Shown here piece after piece: positions 41,878 through 52,450 of a stretch of 64,000 nucleotides of DNA. The notes under the pieces were generated by a model. That model ran no database searches. It had not been told where the DNA came from and was given only the letters and a program-made list of their open reading frames with translations. Origin of the DNA: Acanthacorydalis orientalis (lineage: Eukaryota; Arthropoda; Insecta; Megaloptera; Corydalidae); contig CM068325.1 of the NCBI GenBank assembly GCA_034766995.1, positions 392,001 through 456,000 of the forward strand, in the 5' to 3' direction. The translations under genes were made by a program, and so were the position numbers. How positions within the stretch are numbered: position 1 is the stretch's first letter; each line of letters begins with the position of its first letter.

Positions 41878-41993
41878 GGAAAAGAGAGGCACTGAATCGA
41901 ACAAAATGGAAAATCATGGAAGAGGCCTTTATCCAGCAGTGGATTGACAGGGGCTGAAGATGATAATGATGATGATGATGATATATATATATA
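41877..41993 (+). mobile_element. RTE 3'-end fragment
   Basis: TGGAAAAGAGAGGCACTGAA to GATTGACAGGGGCTGAAGAT matches 39489-39572 of the larger RTE copy almost base for base. It is followed by (GAT)n and (TA)n. An extremely 5'-truncated insertion. Confidence 0.9.
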
Positions 41994-42447
41994 CACTCAA
42001 ACCTGTTTTTGTGCGGTGTTTTTTTGTGCGATTTTTTTTTGTGCGATTGTTTTTATGCGATTTTTTTTTGTGCGGTAAATGAAAATTTCAATAAATTTAT
42101 TATTTTTGTTGAATTTTAGCAAAATAACGCAGTGTATTTTGAATGTTAGTTTCTAAGTAAATTGCGGTACCGTTCAAGTCAGTTATAAGGGCGCGCATAT
42201 CTGTCCTGTACCGCAATGGGATAATAAAGTTCTCTGCTGCACAGATGAACTGTTAGTTATTTCGTAAGGTTTTAAGTTATTTTAAACGTGAGACTTTTTT
42301 TCTGCGGTCCCTATTCACCGCATAAAAAAATTATTTTTTTGTGTTCCGAAAACTATATTTTATAGCTACTCGTGAAGTTTAGTGCGATTTTTTTTTTATG
42401 CATTTTCTTTTATGCGGTCCCTATCTACCGCACAAAAACAGGTTTGA

Positions 42448-42450
<3 letters not shown>
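41994..42450. mobile_element. 457-bp MITE, Tc1/mariner-pogo type
   Basis: Inverted ends CACTCAAACCTGTTTTTGTG and its complement CACAAAAACAGGTTTGAGTG are perfect for over 20 bases, flanked by TA in TA-rich DNA. Inner parts repeat TTTTTGTGCGATTTTTTT. There is no coding frame. Confidence 0.88.

Positions 42451-42496
<46 letters not shown>
42451..42496. repeat. (TA)n microsatellite
   Basis: TA run between the MITE and the Tigger element. Confidence 0.95.
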
Positions 42497-42501
<5 letters not shown>

Positions 42502-42689
42502 CCGTCCCTCAATTTACGCGGGACTTTTAATACACGATTTTTTTTACGCGGCAAATTACCTCTATTTACGCTGCACTTTTTACACGTGGTATTGATTAAA
42601 GCGATCTCATTTTAAGCGGTCAAATAGATTTCATTTGATATAATTTTTCATTGTATTTATCATATATCAAATTGACGCAAATTCTTACT

Positions 42690-44173
42690 TAACTTTGATC
42701 CGACCTTTAGATCAAGGCACAATTGCTACTTTCAAAATTGATTACATTAAACGAACTTTCAATGATATTTTTATAAACTAGAAAATGATGAATCACTTAC
42801 GATTTCAGAATCCCTAAAACAATATGATATTTTAAATTGTGCTAAGAATATTGCTTTGGCTTTAAGTGATATAAAACAAACAAATTTAAATGCGCGATTG
42901 AAGGAAATTTGGCCATTAGTAGTTGCACCAGGCAATACTGTTCCGACAACTGAAGAAGGGATATCCAGTATTATTACTTTATCACAAAAGTGTGAAAAAG
43001 AAGGCGTTGGCAATTCAAATGAGTGTGACTTTAAGGGGACCCGGTGGTCTAGAATTTTCGAAAAATCGATTTTTTTTTTCGAAAGTATAGTATCTTAAAA
43101 ATATACTGCTAAAATTTGATGACGAAATTCAGAGTATTTCAGGATCTACAGCCCATTAGAAGGTCAGGTAGGTAGAAGAATAAGTGGAGCCGTGGAACTT
43201 TAAACGCGTTCATCTCGAAACTACTTTTTTTCGTCTTGTGGGGGCCAGAAAAAAAAACTACTCGACCGATTTGTCTGAAATTTTAATATGTTATTCTGAA
43301 TAGTTCTAGCTCTCGCTGGAAGTCAAACTAATAGGTTCCGTAAAATATTTATATTTTTTTTATTAACAAAACATTCAAAAATACTGGTCGTTTTCAAACT
43401 TGTACATTTGACTACGCACCATTTTGTCAATTTTTTTTTTTTATTCTACTTCCTGCGATAGCTATACTTATACTAATTAAAAATTCGTCAATTGTTGTAT
43501 TTCAGATCAGAGGGAGAGATAAATCATCATTCACTACGCAATTCCATTTTTTTAGAGAGGGAGACTTCAGCATCATTTTTCTAATTTAAAAAAATTTTTT
43601 TTTTGTCTTTATTTTCATTTTTGTGTAGTTTATTAGTAATAAAATAAGTGTAAAAAAATTTGAAAGCATTATTCATTACCTTCATATAGAATTTTTTTTT
43701 TTTAAAATAGCTTAAATTTTAGGCCGCTAGACCACCGGGTCCCCTAAATGCATCACTAGTAGATTGTGAATTTACTGATATTGACTTAATTCATATAATA
43801 TCTGAAACCGAACCCAATGACGGATGTGACAGGGACTACGAAGAAACGAATTCATTCACTGCGGAAAATCTTTGTAAAGCTTTCGAATTAGGGAGAAAAT
43901 TGGAAAGTGCCAATGTGGACAACGATCCAAACATTCAACGAGCCTTAAAATTTAGACAAGATTTAATGAAGTGTCGCAGCGAATGTCATCAAAATTTATG
44001 AAAACTTAGTAAGAGAAAAGACAGAGAACAAATCGTCCGAAAAAATTAACATTAACAATAAAAATGATGTCGAACGTACAGATATTTCAAGCGATGCAGA
44101 TGATAAGTTTGTGCCAATTGAAACGAAAAGGTCGATTGCTTTGAATTACTGTAGCGATGGTGACACCGAATAA
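42690..44173 (+). pseudogene. Tigger/pogo (CENP-B-like) transposase, C-terminal relic
   Basis: The segment ITISESLKQYDILNCAKNIA, then LALSDIKQTNLNARLKEIWP and TTEEGISSIITLSQK (42796-43030), follows the family pattern just after the catalytic core. It continues beyond the 710-bp insertion with LVDCEFTDIDLIHIISETEP and ELGRKLESANVDNDP (43757-44000). The DDE residues and the DNA-binding half are absent. Identification rests on recalled Tigger C-terminal patterns. Confidence 0.7.
43035..43744. mobile_element. 710-bp inverted-end element, copy 1
   Basis: Ends GGGGACCCGGTGGTCTAG and CTAGACCACCGGGTCCCC are perfect inverted repeats, flanked by TAA (43032-43034 and 43745-43747). The interior holds GTGGGGGCCAGAAAAAAAAA, AGGTTCCGTAAAA and AGAGGGAGAGATAAATCATC, shared with copy 2 at 61482-62189 at high identity. 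No transposase frame. The 3-bp duplication suggests PIF/Harbinger, but the class is unproven. Confidence 0.88.
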
Positions 44174-44387
44174 AATTTATATAGTTTTGTATTCTAAGAC
44201 GTCGTTACTTTCTTTTAAGTTATGTGAAATAAGTATGTGTTTCTACAACTTTACTAGCTTTTGTTACCAATATTTTTGCTATTGTACTGACAGACTCAAT
44301 TGACGCCATTTTCATTCGCGTAAAACGAATCTACGTGGAACGGATACGCCGCGTAAATTGAAGGACGGGAGTATATATATATATATA

Positions 44388-44655
44388 TGTTGAAATATAA
44401 GGTACATTTACATCGTATCATAAGTTCAGCGTTGCGAACGAACCACAAGCATGGACATGCGCATACGTATGATGTATAGTGAGATAGACGCGAGACGCCG
44501 CCAGCGACGGCACGACGATGTAACAGCTGCTCTCGAACGCACGATGCGTTGATGCTTGTAAAATAGTTTGTTTATCGTTCTTTTCTTAGTTTAATAAATA
44601 ATAATTTAAGTTACTTGTGAACATAATTATTTCCTGGACATCGTTTATTTCAACA
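44388..44655 (+). repeat. copia 5' LTR
   Basis: 268 bp with TG...CA ends. It contains GACGCCGCCAGCGACGGCAC and an AATAAATAATAATTTAAG polyadenylation-type stretch. Confidence 0.95.
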
Positions 44656-44668
44656 TGGTAGCAGTGCG
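44656..44668 (+). promoter_or_regulatory. copia primer-binding site
   Basis: TGGTAGCAGTGCG starts immediately after the 5' LTR, the place and type of sequence used by copia elements, which prime with an initiator-tRNA half molecule. Confidence 0.7.
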
Positions 44669-45142
44669 CTTGGTTTTGGTGAGTGGTTGAGGGATAATAA
44701 AGTGTAAAAGTGAAAAATATTGTGAAAATTAGAAGCGCAAAGTGACACAGTGTAATAAAATAAAAAAAGCGCAGTGAAAATAATTAAATTTGAAGCCGAT
44801 GCGAGCAGATTGCAAAAAGGCACGTGTTCGAATACGAGAAGGTTATGAGACCGCATGGCGATTTTTGAGGTTAAACACACGTTTATAGTAAAGAGCGCAT
44901 GGTTGTAAGAGAAAAGACTAATGATCATAAATGTTCAACTGGTTAAGTAAAGTTAAAAAAGAAGAAGAAAACAACGAATTAAGTGAAAATAACGAGTTTA
45001 GTGGAAATATAGAGAGTAAAAGAAATAGATAAAGAGTTAAGAAATCACGTGAGAAAAGTTTTTCTGAAAACGTTATAAAAAGGTTTTGATTTTGAAAAAA
45101 GAAATCAGCGAAAGCTTAAAAGAAAAAGAAGAAAAAGGAAAA

Positions 45143-48100
45143 ATGGCGAAATGTTCAAAAATTGACGATATTTCAATACCAGTGTTTGATGGAGCAAACT
45201 TCAGCAGTTGGAAGTTTAGATTAATGAATATATTGGAATACAAAGAGTGTCAAGAACCTGCAAAAAGAGAAAAGAATGATAGTGAAAAAGCAGAAGATTG
45301 GAGAAAACAAGATTTAAAAGCAAAAACGATTTTGATTAGTGCAGTTTCCGACAAGCAGCTAGAGTATATAAATGAGTGTAACACGACACTAGAAACGATG
45401 AAAAAGTTAGAGAAAATGTATGCAAAGAAATCGACGACGTTACAAATAATAAATAGAAACAAACTAGAAGAGATTAAGTTAAAAGATTATAGCGCTGTAG
45501 AATAATTTTTTGTTGATTTTGAAAGTGCATGCAATGATTTGAAAGCTGCAGGGGCAAGCTTAAATGAAGACGAAAAAATGAGATATATGATAAAAGCATT
45601 GCCGCCAGAATATTGTTATATTGGTGATTTTATTGACTTAGTACCAGAGAAAGAGAGAACTGTGGCTTTAGTGAAATCAAAGATACAAGAAAAAAGCATG
45701 AAAAAAGGTGGAAGCAGAACTAATGCTAGTACATTTAATGTAAAAACAAGAGGAAAGTGTCACAGATGTGGAAAAGTTGGACACTTCATAAAAGATTGCT
45801 GGCAAGCACCGCAGAACCAAGGACGAGGAGAGCAGTCAACTCCAAGAGGTCATCGTGGATCATCGAGAGGCTACGGCAGAGGTCAACATAGAGGTCGAGG
45901 CAGAGGAGCAGTTCATCAACAAGCAACGGGAAATGGGCAGCATCACAACGAGACATCGCTTGAAACATGGGCAACGCAGGTAGTGAAAGTGAATCAAAAT
46001 GATTTAAGTGAATATAAAAGTGAGAATCCTAATGTGATTCAGTGGTTATTAGATAGTGGGTGTACGCACCATATTATAAATGATGAAAAATATTTGTATG
46101 AATGTAAAAATTTAGAAAACCCTGTTGATGTAATTTTGCCCGGCGATAAAATGTTAAAAGCGACTAAAATTGGTACTGTTAAAACGTCATTTAATACTTA
46201 TTATAATAAAACAGAGGTTCAATTAGAAAATGTTTTCTTTGTAAAAGGTATGAAGAGAAATTTGTTAACTTTTTCCAAGATTACTGAAAATAATACTATT
46301 GTAGCGAGAGATAATTATGCGAAAATTTATAATAAAGAGAGAAATTTAACAGCTGTAGCATCGAAAATAAATGGTCTGTATCACATGAAAAGTTTATGTA
46401 AAAATTTAAATAATAATGTACAAGCAAATGTAGTAAAAATAACAGAAAAAGAAAAGTGGCATAGAGCGCTTGGCCATGTAAACTTTCAATATTTAAATAA
46501 ATTAGTAAATGATAAATTAGTCGATGGTTTACCAGAAAAATTAGAAAATGATAATATGACTTGTTCAAATTGTGTACAGAGTAAAATGGCTAATGTGCCA
46601 TTTGAAAATAAGAAATCTCATGCAAAAGAAATTTTAGAAGTGATTCACGCTGATTTAAATGGGCCACATAGAAACACAGGTTATGGTGGAGAAAAATATT
46701 TTTTAACTTTCATTGATGAGTTTAGTAAATGCGCAAAAATTTATTGCATTAAAAGTAAAGCTGAAACAGCATCGTGTTTTAAAGAGATTGTTAATTTAGT
46801 TGAAAATCAATTTAATAAATGTATAAAGAAAGTACAATGTGATAATGGTAAAGAGTATTTAAACAAAGAAATTTTTGATTTTGCAAAAGAAAAAGGAATT
46901 AAAATTTTGCCGTCTCCACCGTATGTACACGAGCTAAACGGAGTAGCTGAAAGATACAATAGATCAGCAATGGATATAGGTAGATGCTTAGCTAGAGAAG
47001 CTAAAATAAATGATAGGTATTGGCCAGAGATGATGAAAACAGTTGCTTATTTGAAAAATCGTACAATAGCCAATACTCATGAAAATAAAACTCCATTCGA
47101 GATTTTCGTTGGTAAGAAACCTAATGTTAAACATTTAAAGATTTACGGGAGTAAAGTGTTTGTAAGAGTGCCTGAAATCTTAAGAAAAGGTAAATAGGAT
47201 AATAAAGCAAAGATAGGTATTTTGGTAGGATACAATACAAATAGCTATAGAATTTTATTAGATAATAAAATTATAAACGCAAGGCATGTCAGAGTAATTG
47301 AAAATCAAAATGAATTAATTTGCATAGAAGAAAATGATAATGATAAAATTGATGAAATAAATATTAAATTTTTTGATGATGAACACGAAGAAACTGATGA
47401 TATGAATGATAATCAAACTAATGATGAAAATGCAAATAGGAAAAATTTAGCGATTGAAAGGGGATCGCAAAGAAAAAGAAATCCTGTGAACAGATACGGA
47501 AATCCTGTAACGTATGCCATTTCTGTAAATTTTGTAAATGCATGTGTACCAAATTCGTTTGAGGAGGCGATAAATTGTGATGAAAGCGGAAAATGGAATG
47601 AAGCTATGAATGCAGAAATAAGAAGTTTGAATGATAATAAAACTTGGGTGTTAGTAGATAGAGTAAAAGATAAACCTGTAATAGATGTAAAATGGATATA
47701 CACACGTAAAGCGAATGGTAGATACAAAGCTAGATTAGTAGTTAGAGGTTTTCAACAAAGAAATGTGATTGATGATATATATTCCCCGGTAGCGAGTAGT
47801 CAAGCTTTAAAGTACTTATTCTCATTTTGTTGTCAAAATGGCTTACTGATAGAGTTAATGGATGTAGATTCAGCGTTTCTATATGGTAACATAATTGCAG
47901 AAGTATATATAAACCAACCGAAAGGGTATAACGACGGAACAAATAAAGTCTGCAAATTGCAAAAATCTATGTATGGTTTAAGTGAGAGTCCGAGAGACTG
48001 GTATAGATGCTTTGATAAATATGTCTAAACAGTAGGTTTCAAAGGAGCAACATAGAATTATGCTTATATATTCATGGTGAAGGAGATGATTCAGTATATC

Positions 48101-49065
48101 TATTAAATTATGTAGATGATGTATTGATGTGTAGTAAAAACAAAGGAAAAATACAAGTAATAAAGAGATTGTTAGCAAAAAGATTTAAAATAAAAGATGT
48201 AGGAGAGGTAAAAGAATATTTGGGTACGAAAATTGATTATGATTATGTAAACAATAAAATGGAATTGGGTCAAACCAAGTGTATAGAGTTACTAGCTAAA
48301 AAGTATGATATTGAAAATAGTAAATTGTATAATACTCCAATGGAAACAAATTTAAAAATTGAAAATTCTGATGTATTTGAAGAAAGTATTTTGTATAGAA
48401 ACTTGTTAGGCGCATTATTATATATAAACTCAAGCACTAGACCAGACATTAGTTATAGTGTAAACTATTTGAGTAGGTTTCAAAATTGCTATAATAAGAC
48501 ACACTTTAAATATGCTTTAAGAATATTAAAATATTTGTATTCAACAAAAGATATGAAATTGAATTATAAAAGAAATGAAAAATGTGACATTATTGATTGT
48601 TTTGTGGATGCCGATTGGGCTGGAGATACCACAGATAGGAAATCGACTACTGGTTATTTAATTAGATTATATGGCAACATTATCTATTGGAAATCGCGAA
48701 AACAGAAGTGTAACAAAGTGGGTGCCGTTGATGCCTCTGTGCAACAAAGGCATCAACGTATGCAGAATATGTAGCTTTATCAGAAGCTGTTAGCGAAATT
48801 AAATATATAAAAGAATTGATTAAAATTTTCAAAATTGATACAGAGAAAGCAACAAAGATATACGAGGATAATTCTGGTGCAGTAGAAATAGCAAAATATG
48901 GTAAAACACATCGAAATATATTATCATTTTGTACACGAATATGTAAAAGAGAGAGAAATTGACATGTGTGAAATTGATTCAGAAAATAATATTGCGGATA
49001 TTTTAACGAAAGCATTATGTAAAGATAAATTTGTAAAATTTAGAGAACTAATGAGTATAAAATGA
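45143..49065 (+). pseudogene. copia gag-pol polyprotein, disabled
   Basis: The likely ATG at 45143 starts MAKCSKIDDISIPVFDGANF. Domains in order: gag with zinc knuckle CHRCGKVGHFIKDC (near 45757-45798); protease LLDSGCTHHI (near 46047); integrase with an H-x-H/CSNC zinc region, HADLNGP (near 46648), CDNGKEY (near 46838) and GVAERYN (near 46939); reverse transcriptase with KARLVVRGFQ (near 47725), VDSAFLYGN and YVDD (48109-48120); RNase H with DADWAGD, DRKSTTGY and YEDNSGAVEIAKYGKTH. The copy is broken by TAA at 45503, TAG at 47195, TAA at 48026, a frameshift near 48045, and a 31-bp insertion near 48717-48748. Copia polyproteins are normally one frame of about 1400 aa, so this copy is dead. 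Confidence 0.94.
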
Positions 49066-49104
49066 AGTGTTTCAAAGAATAGGTATAATTGATACGATAA
49101 AAAT

Positions 49105-49115
49105 GTAAGGAGGCG
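49105..49115 (+). promoter_or_regulatory. copia polypurine tract
   Basis: GTAAGGAGGCG lies directly before the 3' LTR and is the expected plus-strand primer. Confidence 0.65.
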
Positions 49116-49622
49116 TGTTGAAACATAAGGTACATTTACATCGTATCATAAGTTGAGCGTTGCGAACGAACCACAAGCATGGACAAGCGCATACGTATGA
49201 TGTATAGTGAGATAGACGCGAGACGCCGCCAGCGACGGCACGACATCCGGGTTTTTTGAAACTTTTCCCGGATATGAGCACGACAGCGCGACGATACATT
49301 GTCGAAATGATGTATTCGAGAAAGCCCCGAAAGAGAATATGCAGACTCTGGCTGTTATCGGGGCCCCAGATGGCCTCTAGGAACGGCTACAAATACGCCG
49401 ATGCCAACCATACGCTGACTCACACCAGTCTAAATTCGTGCAAAAAAAAAAAAAAAAAAATTCGCCGCCAGCGACAGCACGACGAAGTAAAAGCTGCTCT
49501 CGAACGCACGATACGTTGATACTTGTAAAATAGTTTGTTTATTGTTCTTTTCTTAGTTTAATAAATAATAATTTAAGTTACTTGAGCACATAATTATTGC
49601 CTGGACCTCGTTTATTTCAACA
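49116..49622 (+). repeat. copia 3' LTR with an internal insertion
   Basis: 268 bp of LTR sequence with 239 extra bases: a 218-bp insert plus a 21-base target duplication. Confidence 0.95.
49245..49462 (+). mobile_element. Poly(A)-tailed retroposed insertion in the copia 3' LTR
   Basis: The LTR motif CGCCGCCAGCGACGGCACGA C at 49224-49244 is repeated at 49463-49483, a ~21-bp target duplication. The insert starts ATCCGGGTTTTTTGAAAC and ends in 19 A residues (49442-49460). A 70-codon frame reads PDMSTTARRYIVEMMYSRKP and further, with no domain I recognise. The tail and duplication length indicate LINE-type machinery. The source could be a SINE, a host mRNA or a LINE 3' end. Confidence 0.85.
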
Positions 49623-49644
49623 ATATATATATATATGTATGTTG

Positions 49645-49683
<39 letters not shown>

Positions 49684-49684
49684 T

Positions 49685-49749
<65 letters not shown>

Positions 49750-49819
49750 GTATATATATATAAATATGTATATATATATATATATATATGTATGCATATG
49801 TATGTATATATATATATAC

Positions 49820-49913
<94 letters not shown>

Positions 49914-49914
49914 G

Positions 49915-49948
<34 letters not shown>

Positions 49949-49958
49949 CATACATATG

Positions 49959-50003
<45 letters not shown>

Positions 50004-50004
50004 T

Positions 50005-50064
<60 letters not shown>

Positions 50065-50084
50065 CATATATATTTATATTAGTA

Positions 50085-50140
<56 letters not shown>

Positions 50141-50152
50141 AGTATGTGAGTG
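49623..50152. repeat. Very long interrupted (TA)n tract
   Basis: About 530 bases of TA with regularly scattered G and C, as in TATGTATATATA and TACATATATA. All frames are Tyr/Ile/Met/Val repeats and not genes. Confidence 0.97.
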
Positions 50153-50388
50153 ATCGCTGAGTGCGGGCCTGTCGTGCCGGTGGTAAACAAATTATTAATT
50201 AACAGTGCATTAGGCGTGGGTGTGCAGGTAGCACGGTTAGAGCGGGAGACGATTTGAGTGAATGGAACTTTATAAGAAATAAATATTAGTTGTTGCTATT
50301 GTAGTAGTTTATTATTAATTATCATTTTTAAACTGTGTAATCATTAGTGTTTTTTTTTTTAATTTCGGGCACAAATAAAAACGTGTCT

Positions 50389-50390
<2 letters not shown>

Positions 50391-50466
<76 letters not shown>
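50391..50466. repeat. (TA)n(TG)n microsatellite
   Basis: TA followed by a TG run. The downstream flank CATTCAAGTACCTCAAAACT TAATAGC resembles that after the RTE tail at 39640. Confidence 0.93.
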
Positions 50467-50485
50467 CATCCATTCAAGTACCTCA

Positions 50486-51330
50486 AAACTTAATAGCGTG
50501 CTAATATTTTCCTATGTTTCTTCAACCGGCCTGCTAATGATTTACTTCTGTCTGATTGAAGTAACATATGAAAATATGAGCACGGAATTAAGTTTTGTGG
50601 GACTTTAATGGATGGCGTTAGTTGTTCGACTTATAAGTAATTTTGTGTATTATTTTTCTATTGACAGAGAACATGAACGTATAAATGTTGTCCCATTAGT
50701 CAATGAAAAATTGCATTCTTAGCAGAATGATGTTTAAAAAATTCAGCTGTTTAACATTGTCTCCGACCGCATTTAGTATTTGCGAAATAATTTGTGATTG
50801 GTGATGAATGATTTGAATGGTGTTATCGGCTACATTTGCAATGTTCCGAGCAATAAATTGTTCTATTGCTAAAGAACAAAAAGCAGGTGAGTTATATTTT
50901 AATTTTATTAAATTCAGATGACAGTTTTGCTGGTATTACCAGCCTTGTATCGGACGGAAGTCTTCCGGGAGAAAGTCTAGCTACAGTGGTTTTTGTGAAG
51001 ACTGTCGACTCATTGTTCGACAGTCTTAATGTAGTCATTGTTCCTCCTCAGAATGGAAATGATCGCCGGTGTTGCGTCTCAAATACTTCACAATATGCAT
51101 GGCTTAGCGAAAAAATGAAACAATAATAAATTCCTGGGTGTGTTTGACAAAGTTAGAGAAGTCACTAATATCTCCCTCGATTAATGGACCGGTCATAACA
51201 CTGAAATTAATCAGGGGAGTATGGGAATCTTTAAAAACTCGAGCATTTCGTTATTTTCGGACAAGAAGTTTAAGATGTTTTCGAAATTTTCTTGTGCACA
51301 ATTTGTGCACAAGATGTTTACCTATCTAAA
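50486..51330 (+). mobile_element. P-like element copy 4, internally deleted
   Basis: ATTGAAGTAACATATGAAAA at 50552-50571, GATGGCGTTAGTTGTTCGAC and GAAAAATTGCATTCTTAGCA match the 5' region of copies 2 and 3 in the opposite orientation. An inverted end (AACCGGCCTG, 50513-50522) just upstream makes a near-palindrome with it. After the first THAP-like exon (to about 50884) the sequence jumps to the GTP-binding insertion region. Confidence 0.75.
50840..51330 (+). pseudogene. P-like transposase remnant, copy 4
   Basis: CNVPSNKLFYC-like text before AAGCAG|GTGAGT near 50885 is the first THAP exon. GSLPGESLATVVFVKTVDSL then FDSLN (50957-51030) matches copy 1's ILPGEVLTTAVFVKTVDSLL. NGPVITLKLIRGVWESLKTR (51189-51245) followed by FRYFRTRSLR resembles the region after the GTP-binding insertion. 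The catalytic middle is missing. Confidence 0.75.
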
Positions 51331-51439
51331 TACAATTGTGCTGAAACGTGAAAATCAACAATTTGGACAAATCAGAATCGAGAAGGGAAATTAATTAAAA
51401 TTTAATTAATTATTTGGCGCGTATGTTATTATTTTAGTC

Positions 51440-52450
51440 TCTAAAAATGAATATAGGAAACGACATCGATTTGGAGAATAACAGGGATAGTGGCAGTGAA
51501 ATTTGTGGACCGTTTCACGATTCAGAAAGTGCTCTTGATCCTTATGATGATCTTGACAGCGATGCTAGCGTCAAATTTCATCCCAGGGAAAAATGTTACC
51601 TGTACTATATTCGAGTGAAGAGGAATGTGAGGTAGAAAGAATAAATGTTGGTGATTCTGATGAAGACTGGATTGAAATCGACACTAATGATGAAAATTTA
51701 CCTATGAGTATTCCGTTTACAAGTATCGGCCGCCCGAATTTCGAAATGTTCTATAGAAGCCTATAGGTTATTTAAGAATTTTCCTACGGACGAACTTATA
51801 ACGGAAATTGTGACGCAAAAAAATTTATATGCTGACGAACAGATTAAAAAACAAATAATAACCAGGTCGTTCTGGTGAAATCGGCAAGATATTTCATATG
51901 AAGAAATGAGTGCCTTTTTGGGGTGTGTTTTTGAATAGCGAAAGTTTCCTAAAATAAAAGACTACTTTTTTAAGACTTTGCAAATACACCGTTCACAAAT
52001 TTTAATAATGCTCCATCTAAATCGAAATCAGTATACTCAAAAACAAGATGTTCAAAAGTTAAGATTTTTTTAGGCCACCTTGATTTAAGGTTTAGATGAA
52101 ATTTCACTCCGGGAAAAGAAATATGTGTGGATGAAGCAGTCGTGCCGTTTAGGGGAAGATTCAGGTGTTTAACTTGTAGCTCCAATAAACAAAATAAACG
52201 GGGAATGACGATATATGGTTCACAGATTCAAACGCGGGATATATGTATTCAGTGTTACCCTCCTATATATCTCTTACGTCGTAGTCTTTAATTTATTGTC
52301 AGCTTCTTGTCAGTGCATGGATCGTTTTATATGCAGACAACAATTTACTCGAAATAAATCCCAAGTCCGAAGGATGTCGTCTCTACGTCAACAGATATTC
52401 TACTAGTGTTACATTGGCTGAAGAATTACTAAAAAGTAAGTGATGTTTAA
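51440..52450 (+). pseudogene. piggyBac transposase relic 1
   Basis: An acidic N-terminus (DIDLENNRDSGSEICGPF; DSDEDWIEIDTNDEN) is typical of piggyBac family proteins. Then come EEMSAFLGCVFE-like text, PKIKDYFFKTLQ, and TPGKEICVDEAVVPFRGRFR (near 52110-52165), which holds the first catalytic aspartate in VDEA. Frames shift repeatedly with many stops. No terminal repeats are visible. Confidence 0.82.

Larger units (their letters stand above)
42497..44371 (+). mobile_element. Tigger/pogo-type element, interrupted by a 710-bp insertion
   Basis: The left end CCGTCCCTCAATTTACGCGG (42502-42521) is matched by the right end CCGCGTAAATTGAAGGACGG (44350-44369) with one mismatch. Flanks are TA. Inside is the C-terminal part of a pogo-type transposase. 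Subtracting the insertion leaves about 1.16 kb, so the element is also internally deleted (full Tigger elements are about 2-2.5 kb). Confidence 0.85.
44388..49622 (+). mobile_element. Ty1/copia LTR retrotransposon
   Basis: The 5' LTR is 44388-44655 (268 bp, TGTTGAAATA to TATTTCAACA) and the 3' LTR is 49116-49622. A primer-binding-like TGGTAGCAGTGCG follows the 5' LTR, and a purine tract AAGGAGGCG precedes the 3' LTR. ATATA lies on both sides (44383-44387 and 49623-49627), consistent with a 5-bp duplication but in TA-rich DNA. Ignoring an insertion, the LTRs differ at about a dozen sites in 268, so the copy is not recent. Confidence 0.96.

Noticed and set aside
43501..43590. A short peptide frame shared by both 710-bp elements (also 61949-62035)
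   Set aside because: Its identity reflects whole-element identity, with no coding bias or start-stop arrangement.
49553..50153. Long overlapping open frames of 114-164 codons on both strands
   Set aside because: They are translations of a (TA)n microsatellite and consist only of Tyr, Ile, Met, Val and His repeats.
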